From: Bog-532 sp963720945
GTDB taxonomy: Bacteria > Actinomycetota > Actinomycetes > Streptosporangiales > Streptosporangiaceae
Assembly: GCA_963720945.1 (NCBI GenBank)
Contig: CAVRHH010000004.1
Coordinates: forward strand, 62,001-126,000
Direction: 5' to 3'
Length of the DNA: 64,000 nucleotides
The translations under genes and the position numbers were made by a program. The stretch's first letter is position 1, and every line of letters starts with the position of its first letter. Below are positions 16,216-24,260 of the stretch, in pieces. The notes beneath the pieces were generated by a model that was not told the DNA's origin, ran no database searches, and saw only the letters and a list, made by a program, of their open reading frames with translations.

Positions 16216-18581
16216 TGGCCGGCTCCTGTCACGCGAGCCGGTGTCACCTCGACTTCGAGGTGCTTGGTGACGGGCTGCCCGCTCTGCGTGCTGTAGTCCG
16301 CGATGCCGCACAGGACGTTCAGCTCGGGCATGTACCCCGCCGCGCAGCCGCGCGGAATTTCGTAGCGGATGGCGCGGTAACCGTAGACCGTCCGCCTGCT
16401 CCCGTCCCTGCTGAAACTGGTGATATCGACCAGGTCGAACTCGCCAAGACCGCGGTCCTCCATGTCGCCGGAGTTCATGAACACCACGGTGCGCAGGCCC
16501 TTGAGCCCGCGGTACCGGTCGTCGTTGGAGTAGATCGTGGTGTTGAACTGGTCGTGCGAGCGGACCGTGGCGAGCATCAGCCGTCCCTCAGCAGGATCGG
16601 TGTCGCCGGGCAGCGGCGCGAGCCCGAACTCGGCGCGGCCGGAGGGGGTGAGGAACCCTCGCATCCGAGCGGGCTGGGTGATGCGGAAGCCATGCGGGTA
16701 GCGGACGCGCGTGTTGAAATCCTCCAAGCCGTCGAACACCTGCGCCATCGTGTCGCGTATCCGGTCGTAGTCCTCGACGTACCACTGCCAGGGCGTGCCG
16801 CTGCCGGGCAGCGTGGCCTGGGCCAGGCCGGCCAGGATCGCGCACTCCGACCGGAGATCCGCCGATACTGGCTCCTTCATCCCATGGGAGATGTGCACCA
16901 TCGACATCGCGTCCTCGACGCTGACTCCCTGCGGGCCACCGGCCTGCCGGTCCGTGTCGGTCCGCGCCAGGCAGGGCAGGATCAGCGCCTGCTGGCCGTG
17001 CACGATGTGGCTACGGTTCAGCTTGGTCGCGACGTGCACGGTCAGATCGCAGTTCTGCAGCGCCTCGAACATGTACGGCGTATCCGGCGCGGCCAGCGCC
17101 AGGTTACCGCCGAGGCTGACGAACACCTTCACCCTGCCCTCGTGCATCGCCTCGATCGCCCGGGCCACGTCGAGCCCGTGCTCGCGCGGCGGATCGATAT
17201 GGCACACCTCGGCGAGCCGGTCGAGGAACTGCTGGTCCGGGCGATGGTTGATCCCGAACGTGCGGTTACCCTGCACGTTGCTGTGGCCGCGCACCGGGCA
17301 CGGCCCGGCTCCCTCACGTCCGATGTTGCCGCGGAGCAGCATCAGGTTGACGATCTCCCGGACCGTGTCCACCCCATGCTCGTGCTGCGTGACGCCCAGG
17401 CACCAGGCGATGATCACCCGCCCGGACTTCAGGTACGAATCGGCGAGCCTGCGGATCGCCGCTTCGTCCACGCCGGAGCCTCGCACCAGCTCGCTCCAGG
17501 GCGTTGCCTCGCACAGCGCCCGGTACTCCTCAAGGCCATGCGTATAGCTCTCGAGGAACTCCCCGTCGAGCACCGCCGGGTCGGCCGCCGCCGCCTCACA
17601 GACGGCCTTGGCCACCCCCCGCAGGAGGGCCATGTCGCCGCCGATCCGTACCTGCACGATCATCGTGCCGACCTTGGTGGCCCGGAACGTCGCCATGTCG
17701 GCGAACTCGTGCGGCACGATCGTCCGCCGCGACGCCGCCTCGATCAGCGGGTTGATGTGCACCAGCGCGGCGCCCCGCCGGTCGGCCTCGGCCAGCCAGG
17801 TGAGCATCCGCGGCGCGTTCGTGGCGGCGTTGTCGCCCATCAGCCAGATCGCGTCCGCCTGCTCCCAGTCACGCAGATCGACCGTGCCCTTGCCGGTCCC
17901 CAGCGCGGCCGTCATGGCCACGCCGCTTGCCTCGTGGCACATGTTCGAGCAGTCGGGCAGGTTGTTGGTCCCGAACTCCCGCACCCACAGCTGATAGAGG
18001 AACGTCGCCTCGTTGCTCAGCCGCCCGGAGGTGTAAAACGCCGCCTGGTGCGGGCTGTGCAGCCCGCGCAGCACGCTCCCGGCCAGCTCGAACGCGTCCT
18101 CCCAGGAAACTGGCACGTACCGGTCGCTCGCCGCGTCATAGCGCATCGGCTCGGAAAGCCGCCCGGCATCTTCGAGGTCGTAGTCGCTCCAGCCCGCAAG
18201 CTCGCTGACGGTGTGGGCGGCGAAGAAGTCCCCGCCGACCCGCTTGCGCGTCAGCTCCCAGGTCACGTGCTTGACGCCGTTCTCGCAGATGTCCAGGTGC
18301 AGGCCGGTCGGGTCGTCCGGCCACGCGCACCCCGGGCAGTCGAACCCCCCGTCCTCCTGGTTCATCACGAACAGCGCGCGAACCCCCTCCTCCGGCGTGC
18401 CTCTCGTCTCCAGCACGTGCCCGACGCTCCGCGCCGCGCCCCAGCCGGCCGCCGGATGATCGTACTCATGCCGGGAAAAGCCGCCATCCGGGGCCGGGCC
18501 GCGGCCAAGCGCCGGGGCGCCCGGCACCGAGCCAAGCATCCGATTACGCGCATCGCTGATCTGATCCTTCGCTGCGGACAT
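16212..18581 (-). CDS. FdhF/YdeP-family molybdopterin oxidoreductase
   Basis: A 789-residue molybdopterin-bis(guanine dinucleotide) oxidoreductase of the FdhF/YdeP group, the usual length. It has NLPDCSNMCHEASG near residue 205, the MGDNAATNAP and LGVTQHEHGVDT cofactor-contact regions, and the C-terminal MopB domain with HDQFNTTIYSNDDRYRG. N-terminal cysteines in DCPGCAWP may hold one Fe-S cluster. Formate dehydrogenase activity is plausible but not proven, since YdeP-type members have uncertain substrates. Its stop overlaps a CBS-protein start. No fdhD or NAD-linked partner is adjacent. An Ehr-type membrane complex 11 kb away is a possible electron partner (inference). Confidence 0.88.
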   Translation of the reverse strand: MSAAKDQISDARNRMLGSVPGAPALGRGPAPDGGFSRHEYDHPAAGWGAARSVGHVLETRGTPEEGVRALFVMNQEDGGFDCPGCAWPDDPTGLHLDICENGVKHVTWELTRKRVGGDFFAAHTVSELAGWSDYDLEDAGRLSEPMRYDAASDRYVPVSWEDAFELAGSVLRGLHSPHQAAFYTSGRLSNEATFLYQLWVREFGTNNLPDCSNMCHEASGVAMTAALGTGKGTVDLRDWEQADAIWLMGDNAATNAPRMLTWLAEADRRGAALVHINPLIEAASRRTIVPHEFADMATFRATKVGTMIVQVRIGGDMALLRGVAKAVCEAAAADPAVLDGEFLESYTHGLEEYRALCEATPWSELVRGSGVDEAAIRRLADSYLKSGRVIIAWCLGVTQHEHGVDTVREIVNLMLLRGNIGREGAGPCPVRGHSNVQGNRTFGINHRPDQQFLDRLAEVCHIDPPREHGLDVARAIEAMHEGRVKVFVSLGGNLALAAPDTPYMFEALQNCDLTVHVATKLNRSHIVHGQQALILPCLARTDTDRQAGGPQGVSVEDAMSMVHISHGMKEPVSADLRSECAILAGLAQATLPGSGTPWQWYVEDYDRIRDTMAQVFDGLEDFNTRVRYPHGFRITQPARMRGFLTPSGRAEFGLAPLPGDTDPAEGRLMLATVRSHDQFNTTIYSNDDRYRGLKGLRTVVFMNSGDMEDRGLGEFDLVDITSFSRDGSRRTVYGYRAIRYEIPRGCAAGYMPELNVLCGIADYSTQSGQPVTKHLEVEVTPARVTGAGQ

Positions 18582-18679
18582 CGCCGGCTCCTCTCGCCGG
18601 GCCTGCTTCCGCGTAGCGCCGGCCGTTAGTCATCGAAGGATGGCCCTTCCACACGCGTCCTTGAGCGGCTCGCCGAAAG

Positions 18680-19036
18680 CTAACGCCCCTTCACTGAATC
18701 ACCGCCTGTGTCAGTGAGCAGTGATGCTGGCTGGCGTTCGCACATTCCTGCTAGCTGGTATTCGAGTTGGACGTCTGCAGTAAAGACAGCACCAGCGCCT
18801 CGCGCCGCCTGCAGGCCCTCGGTGGTATGCCCCGGCCGCATCCGGATGTCGATGATCGCCAGCTCCGGCCGGGCCGAACGGGCCAGGGCGAGCAGTTCGC
18901 TGCTGTTTCCCGCCTGGCCGACGACCTCAAATCCCGAGCGGTCGAGCAGGCTGGCGACGCCTTCGCGCAGCAGGACATCGTCATCGGCGAGCACGACCTG
19001 CGGTGCACGGCGGTCCGGCCCCGGGCTACTGGCCAT
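18680..19036 (-). pseudogene. NarL-type response regulator, receiver remnant
   Basis: The receiver domain starts normally (VVLADDDVLLREGVASLLD, phospho-acceptor Asp in LAIIDIRM), but after GLQAAR the expected strand 4 and 5 sequence is shortened. The product ends at about 118 residues without the LuxR-type DNA-binding domain; intact relatives are about 215. It overlaps the 3' end of the histidine kinase gene in the usual kinase-regulator arrangement. As it stands it cannot bind DNA. Confidence 0.7.
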
Positions 19037-19820
19037 GGCCCGCATCCGGTTGCCTGCCGTCCGCTGGAACCGGAAGCTCGCAGGACACCGCCGTGCCGCC
19101 GCCCTGCGGGCTGTGCAGGGAGAAGATGCCGCCCAGCGCTTCGATACGGTCGGTCAGCCCGGTCAGCCCGGTACCCCGGAGCGGGTCGGCGCCGCCGATT
19201 CCGTCGTCACGTACGCACAACCGGAGGATGCCGCCGGAAGTTTCCGCGTCGACCGCGACCACCGAGGCGCGTGCGTGGTTCGCCGCGTTGGTGAGCATCT
19301 CCGAGGCGACGTAGTAGGCGCCCACCTCGACCGGCTCGGGCAGGTGCCCTTCGATCCGCACGTCAATGTCTACCGGGACGTCTGAGCGCCGCGCGAGCGC
19401 GCGCAGCGCCGCCCGCAGGCCGGCCGAGGAGAGGATCGCGGGGTGAATGCCGTGGGAGATTTCCCGCACCTGGTCAGACACGCCCGCCAGGCGCTCAGCC
19501 AGGTGGGACAGCTTGCTGCCCAGCTCACCGAGCCCGGCAGGCATCGAGGCCTGTACCATCCGCAGCTCCAGGATCAGCGACACGAGCTGCTGCTGGGTGC
19601 CGTCGTGCAGGTCACGCTCGATCTGCCGCCGGGTCTCATCCGCGGCGGCGACGATCCGGGCGCGGGAGGTCATGAGATCGGCCCGGTTCTGCGCGTTCGC
19701 GACCGCGGTCGCGACCAGGCCAGTGAACTGCGTCATCCGCTGCTCGGTGTCGGGCGGCAGCGGCCCCTCGCCCGATCCGATGGCGATCATTCCCCATAGC
19801 CGCCCGTTGACGTGTATGGG
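19026..19820 (-). pseudogene. NarL-type sensor histidine kinase, 5'-truncated
   Basis: Similarity runs from the end of a GAF domain (HVNGRLWGMIAIGSGE) through the HisKA_3 dimerisation domain (phospho-acceptor His in ETRRQIERDLHDGTQQQ) to a complete HATPase domain (CVRDDGIGGADP, GTGLTGLTDRIEALGG). Everything upstream of about 19820 in this frame is antisense to another kinase remnant, so the sensor N-terminus and native start are lost. An accidental ATG at 19919 keeps the frame open. It may still make a soluble kinase core, but regulated sensing is gone. Confidence 0.75.
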
Positions 19821-20063
19821 GCGCACGCATCCGCCGTACACGTCGAACTCGACACACCCGGCGCGATCCTGCAGCTGGCGATTCGCGACGATGGGATCGG
19901 CGGAGCCGACCCGGCTCACGGGTCGGGACTAGTCGGGCTTAGCGACCGCATCAAGGCGCTCGGCGGCACGCTCAAGGTCAGCAGTCCCGCCGGCAGTGGC
20001 ACCACGCTGCTCATCGAGATCCCAGCCGAAGATCCGATCACCGCACGCCCGCCCGGCCCGTAA
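19821..20063 (+). pseudogene. Sensor histidine kinase, HATPase C-terminal remnant
   Basis: About 80 residues from AHASAVHVELD through the N/G boxes (IRDDGIGGADPAHGSGLVG, LSDRIKALGG) to a normal kinase C-terminus. It is a different gene from the kinase on the other strand, since the sequences differ, and it lost its 5' part at the same junction near 19820. Confidence 0.7.
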
Positions 20064-20127
20064 ACACGGCTCCTACCTCACATCAAGCCCCAAGAGCAGC
20101 GAGCCTGACGAGCCGCCGTGGCAGGCG

Positions 20128-21030
20128 CTAGCTTGCGTGGCTTGACTGATCCAGGGCCAAGCGGGCCGCGCTGATGTCCTCGCGGCCGTGCCCGGCGGCC
20201 ACGGCGGCATGCCACTGACGAGAGAGCGCACCCAGCAGCGGCGGGGTGTCACCGTCGGCGGCGCTGATCGCGAGGTCCACGTCCTTTAGTGCCCACTCGA
20301 GCGGGAACTCCGCGGCATAGTCCTGCCGGTCCATCTTGTGGAGTTTGGCGTCGGCGATCGGTGCGTCCAGGGGACCGCCCTCGATGACCTCGGCGAGCTG
20401 CTGGTGGCCGATGCCGAGGCGATCCGCCAGCTCCATCGTCTCGGCCACGCCCTCGATGAGGATGGACATGTAGGCGTTGACAACCAGCTTCACCTGGCTG
20501 CCCTGGCCCGCCTGGCCCAGCCACACGGTCTTCCGGCCGAGAACGTCGAAGACAGGGCGCAGCGCGTCAGCCGCCGCGGCGGGCCCGGACGCCAGGATCA
20601 GCAGCTGGCCCCGCTCCGCCGGTCCCTTGCTGCCCGATACCGGAGCGTCCACGAACATGACGTCCGGCCGCTTCAAGGCCAGCCGTTCCCCAATGCGCAG
20701 GGTCGCCTCGACGCCGATCGTGCCCATCTGGGCCCACACGCATCCATCGGAGAACGCATCGGCCGTCCCGTGGTCGAAGATCACCGATTCGGCGGCATCG
20801 GCGGTGGGCAGCATCGTGATGACGATCCCCGCGTCCCGGACGGCGTCCGGCGCCGACGCCGCGACCCGCGCGCCCGCGTCGGCCAGCGGTCCGGTCGCCT
20901 GCGGCGACCGGTCCCAGACCCGGGTGTCCAGGCCCGCGGCGACCAGATTGCGAGTCATCGCCGATCCCATGATGCCCGCGCCGAGCACTGCCACCGTCGC
21001 GTCGCGGTCGTTTCCAGCTGCCCCTGCCAT
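20128..21030 (-). CDS. NAD(P)-dependent beta-hydroxyacid dehydrogenase
   Basis: A 300-residue member of the 3-hydroxyisobutyrate dehydrogenase/6-phosphogluconate-like family. It has the Rossmann motif VAVLGAGIMGSAMTRNL, the substrate-binding FVDAPVSGSKGPAERGQL, and the likely catalytic Lys in QVKLVVNAYM. A GGAGAGGAA box precedes the ATG at 21030. The exact substrate is unclear; imine reductases also belong here. It is divergent from an MFS exporter across a 185-bp region containing a repeated element. Confidence 0.88.
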   Translation of the reverse strand: MAGAAGNDRDATVAVLGAGIMGSAMTRNLVAAGLDTRVWDRSPQATGPLADAGARVAASAPDAVRDAGIVITMLPTADAAESVIFDHGTADAFSDGCVWAQMGTIGVEATLRIGERLALKRPDVMFVDAPVSGSKGPAERGQLLILASGPAAAADALRPVFDVLGRKTVWLGQAGQGSQVKLVVNAYMSILIEGVAETMELADRLGIGHQQLAEVIEGGPLDAPIADAKLHKMDRQDYAAEFPLEWALKDVDLAISAADGDTPPLLGALSRQWHAAVAAGHGREDISAARLALDQSSHAS

Positions 21031-21140
21031 AACGGTTCCTCTCCTGCCGTACCTGCCCCGCCGGTGCCCGCCGGCCAGGTCACCAGCTCCAGGATGGCGG
21101 CGGAACCTGGCGCCCGCATTGCTGCTAGCAGGAGTCGCGG

Positions 21141-21192
21141 GTGCCGCTACCTGGAGGCGCACATTGCCCCTAGCGTCAATGACCCCGGCCCC
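21141..21192. repeat. Upstream element, copy 1 (pairs with 24134-24185)
   Basis: By hand alignment about 38 of 52 positions match a segment at 24134-24185. Both copies end with GACC-N4-GGCCCC-like sequence and both sit just before an MFS gene divergent from another gene. Confidence 0.45.
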
Positions 21193-21215
21193 TATGGGGG
21201 CCATCGTTGGAGGGC

Positions 21216-22571
21216 ATGAGGTACTCAGCCGGGCCGGAGACGGGCCTTACGAGGCAGACCACGACCACGCAAGCTCCCAGCCGCATCCCCGACCAGCCCT
21301 GTGTCGATTGCCTTGACGATTTGCTCGTCGCCGGGCACGGCAGGCTGGCCGTTCCCCGCCGGGTCGCGTTCTGGCTGCTGGCGCTCGTGTTCACGGCCAC
21401 CATGCTCGGCACCACCTTGCCGACCCCGCTGTATGTCATCTACCAGGCCCAGTGGCACTTCTCCGCAGCCATCGTGACGGTGACCTTCGCCGTCTACGCC
21501 GCCGCGGTCCTGGCCACCTTGCTGCTGGCAGGGCGAGCCTCCGACCAGGCCGGGCGAAAACCGGTGCTGGCCGCGGCCCTCGGGGCCAGCGCGCTGAGCA
21601 CGGTGGTGTTCATCCTGGCTCCCGACGTGGGGGCGCTCATTATCGGCCGGATCTTGTCTGGGCTGTCCGCGGGCCTGATGACCGGCACGGCCACGGCCAC
21701 GCTCACCGAGCTGATCCCGGCCTCAGCCAGCCGGCGGGCATCACTGGTGGCCACGGCCGTGAACATGGGCGGCCTCGGCCTCGGCCCGCTCATCGCCGGG
21801 CTGTTCGCCCAGTACGCGCCCCATCCCACGGTCCTGGTGTTTGAGGTGTACCTGGCGGTGCTGGCGGCCGCGGGCCTGTGCCTGTTCCTCGTCCCCGAAA
21901 CGGTCAGCCCACGCCAGCGGCCCATAGTGCGCTTCGCCGGTCTCGGCATCCCCGAGCGGGGCCGGGCCGAGTTCATCGCCGCCGGGGTGGCCGGGTTCGC
22001 CGCCTTCTCCCTGCTCGGGCTGTTCGCCGCGCTGGCGCCCACCTTCCTCGGCACCGTGCTGCACCAGAGCAGCCACGCCGTCCAGGGTGCCGTCGTATTC
22101 CTACTGCTGGCGGTGGGGGCGGGCACCCAGCTCCTACTGTCCCGGTTCAACAGCCGCCGGGTCGTGATGGCGGGCCTGGTCCTGTTCCTGGCCGCGCTGG
22201 CCCTGATCGTCGCGGCCCTGTCCCAGGCCGGGATGGCCCTGTTCCTGGCCGGGACGGTCGTGGGAGGGGTGGCCGTGGGCGCGGTCTTCCTGGGCAGCCT
22301 GGCCACGGCCAATCGCCTGGCCCCGCCCGGGCAGCGCGGCGAGGCCATATCCGCCTTCTTCGTCGCGTGCTACACCGGCCTGATCATCCCCGTCGTCGGC
22401 GTCGGGGTGGCCTCCGGGTTCATCGGGGACTTCCGGTCCGTGCTGGCTTTCTCCATCCTGCTCGCCATTTTGTGCGTGCTCTCGCTGGCCAGCATCCGGA
22501 AGACCGTATTGGTTCCGCGTCAGGACGGTCAGCGTCGCTCTCGGGCTGTCTCTTCCAGCAATTTTAATTAG
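21216..22571 (+). CDS. MFS transporter, 12-TM drug-exporter type
   Basis: About 451 residues with a hydrophilic N-terminus of some 45 residues and then about 12 membrane segments. The loop 2-3 signature GRASDQAGRKPVL and the gating stretch RILSGLSAGLMTGTATATL mark the DHA1-type/sugar-porter-like MFS. Substrate unknown. The true start is uncertain: the ATG at 21216 has GGAGGG only 1 nt upstream, so a TTG at 21207 or a start further inside is possible. It is divergent from the hydroxyacid dehydrogenase. Confidence 0.82.
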   Translation: MRYSAGPETGLTRQTTTTQAPSRIPDQPCVDCLDDLLVAGHGRLAVPRRVAFWLLALVFTATMLGTTLPTPLYVIYQAQWHFSAAIVTVTFAVYAAAVLATLLLAGRASDQAGRKPVLAAALGASALSTVVFILAPDVGALIIGRILSGLSAGLMTGTATATLTELIPASASRRASLVATAVNMGGLGLGPLIAGLFAQYAPHPTVLVFEVYLAVLAAAGLCLFLVPETVSPRQRPIVRFAGLGIPERGRAEFIAAGVAGFAAFSLLGLFAALAPTFLGTVLHQSSHAVQGAVVFLLLAVGAGTQLLLSRFNSRRVVMAGLVLFLAALALIVAALSQAGMALFLAGTVVGGVAVGAVFLGSLATANRLAPPGQRGEAISAFFVACYTGLIIPVVGVGVASGFIGDFRSVLAFSILLAILCVLSLASIRKTVLVPRQDGQRRSRAVSSSNFN

Positions 22572-22745
22572 CCCCTGAGCGCGTCGGGCACGGCCGGTGC
22601 ACAATGTTTAAGCCCCAGCTAATCCTCAGAGCTAATTCTCGGCTTGTGCCGGACAATCTCCCGCCAATTTTTCGGGCTGCTTTCAGCGCTGCTCCAGCGC
22701 CGGTTGCCATCCTCAGATATATGGCATCCACGAAAGGACCCAGCA

Positions 22746-23483
22746 ATGTTTTCCCGCAAGCTCACCAAGTCCATCGCGGTCGGCGCCGCGGCCATCGCGG
22801 TCGCGGGCGGTTCCTACGGGATCGTCAGCGCAACCTCCAGCGGCGGCTCAACCGCTTCGAGCAGCAGCTCAGCCCCTTCCAGCAGCAGTTCAGCCGCTCC
22901 TAGCACTGGCTCCGCTGGCGGATCCGGCGGCGAGGCATCCAATGCTCGGTCTGGGCCAGCCGCAGGGGGAGCAGTCGGCACGGTCGCCAGCGTGTCCACG
23001 TCGAGCTTCACCCTGACGACGTCAGCGGGTCAGAAGGTGACCATCGACGAGGCGTCCTCCACGACGTACGAGAAGGGGACGAGCCCGGCCTCGGCGAGTG
23101 CCGTTACCAAAGGCGGACCCGCCCTCGTACTGGGGACGACCAGTGGGACGACCATCACGGCCACGCAGGTCATCGTGCAACCGCCCAGCAATGGATCGTC
23201 AACTTCCTCGGCGGCAATGGTGATCCCGTTCCAACGCGGTGCACCGACCACATCAAAGACGGTCGGCCAGATCCCGGCTACCTACACTCAGGGCTCGGGG
23301 ACGATCGTCAGCGGAACGGCAGCGAACAAGGCGACGGAAGCTGCGCTGGCCGCCTACCCGGGGGCCATCGTCGACCGTGTGGTGAAACTGAGCAACGGCC
23401 AGTACGAGGTCCACTACATCGGCGTCAACTGGCCCCACCACGTCTTCGTCAACCAGGCCTTCCAGGTCATCGGCGCCGATTAA
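22746..23483 (+). CDS. Secreted Ser-rich protein with C-terminal PepSY-like segment
   Basis: 245 residues. MFSRKLTKSIAVGAAAIAVA is a signal peptide or N-terminal anchor, followed by a long Ser/Ala/Gly linker. Then comes a beta-rich domain (TVASVSTSSFTLTT, GQKVTIDEASSTTYEKG) resembling DUF5666-like extracellular domains. The last 50 residues (ATEAALAAYPGAIVDRVVKL, then GQYEVHYI) look like a PepSY-type domain. The AAAGGA box and ATG at 22746 define the start; 34 upstream in-frame codons are not convincing. Exported, function unknown. Confidence 0.75.
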   Translation: MFSRKLTKSIAVGAAAIAVAGGSYGIVSATSSGGSTASSSSSAPSSSSSAAPSTGSAGGSGGEASNARSGPAAGGAVGTVASVSTSSFTLTTSAGQKVTIDEASSTTYEKGTSPASASAVTKGGPALVLGTTSGTTITATQVIVQPPSNGSSTSSAAMVIPFQRGAPTTSKTVGQIPATYTQGSGTIVSGTAANKATEAALAAYPGAIVDRVVKLSNGQYEVHYIGVNWPHHVFVNQAFQVIGAD

Positions 23484-23632
23484 CAGCCCGGTCGGCCTGC
23501 CTCAGCCTCCGCCCGTCGGCGTGCCGGACGGCTTATCCGCCGACCATGCCTGCTCGGCCTTTTTCGTCTGCGCATTGTGCAGGCCAGCCGGCAGCAGCTA
23601 GACCAGCGCCGGACCGCGATTCGGCCGGGCGG

Positions 23633-24043
23633 TCAGCCCTGCTTGGTCTCCCAGAAGATCTTGCTGATTTCGTCGATCTTCGCCAGCAGCTGGTCGGCCA
23701 CGGCCGGGTCCTCACTGGACTTGGTGCCGCCGCCCCCGCCGGCCAGCTTGGTGGCCTCGTTGAACAGCGTGTTCAGCTGCGGGTACTTTTCGAAGTGCGG
23801 CGGCTTGAAGTAGTCGGTCCACAGCACCCACAGGTGGTGCTTGACCAGCTCGGAGCGCTGCTCCTTGATGATCAGCGCCCGGGTCCGGAACGCGGGGTCG
23901 CTGTTCTGCTGATACTTCTCATCGATCGCCTTGACGGACTCCGCCTCGATCCGGGCCTGGGCGGGATCGTAAACGCCGCAGGGCAGGTCGCAGTGCGCAT
24001 AGGCGACGGCCTTGGGTTCGAGCAGGTGTGTGAGCAGCCTCAT
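23633..24043 (-). CDS. sodN: Nickel superoxide dismutase
   Basis: 136 residues. After a 16-residue propeptide ending AVAYA comes the diagnostic Ni-hook HCDLPCGVYDPAQARIEAES, in which His17, Cys18 and Cys22 of the precursor ligate nickel once the new N-terminus is freed. KEQRSELVKHHL, LWTDYFKPPHFEKYP and the terminal IFWETKQ complete the family pattern. A Gly-rich insert (LAGGGGGTK) near residue 103 is unusual. The maturation peptidase gene sodX, normally next to sodN, is not in this window. It converts superoxide to peroxide in the cytoplasm. Confidence 0.96.
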   Translation of the reverse strand: MRLLTHLLEPKAVAYAHCDLPCGVYDPAQARIEAESVKAIDEKYQQNSDPAFRTRALIIKEQRSELVKHHLWVLWTDYFKPPHFEKYPQLNTLFNEATKLAGGGGGTKSSEDPAVADQLLAKIDEISKIFWETKQG

Positions 24044-24123
24044 GGATCCGCCTTCCGTAGTGCCCCTCTCGCCGCGTCAGCTCACCGCATGGATGCCATT
24101 CCTGGCCCCGGCGAGCGGCCACC

Positions 24124-24143
24124 CTAGCGGCAGTTACCGCTAG
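24124..24143. promoter_or_regulatory. Inverted repeat between sodN and MFS gene
   Basis: CTAGCGG-CAGTTA-CCGCTAG, overlapping the second copy of the shared upstream element. Possible operator in the divergent sodN/MFS promoter region. Confidence 0.4.
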
Positions 24144-24185
24144 CTGGGGGCGCGCGTTGCCGCCTGCGGTGATGACCGTGGCCCC
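24134..24185. repeat. Upstream element, copy 2 (pairs with 21141-21192)
   Basis: Second copy of the approximately 52-bp element, ending 75 bp before the DHA2 transporter ATG. Confidence 0.45.
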
Positions 24186-24260
24186 GGTGCGCGAAACCCT
24201 TGAATAAGTGGCACGCCTTACCTAGCACGCTGCCTGAACGCAAGCGGAGGAACTGGTGCG

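Noticed and set aside
16260..18629. 789-codon open frame on the plus strand, antisense to the FdhF-like gene
   Set aside because: High-GC shadow: no recognisable protein, Arg/Gly/His-rich composition and no ribosome binding site.
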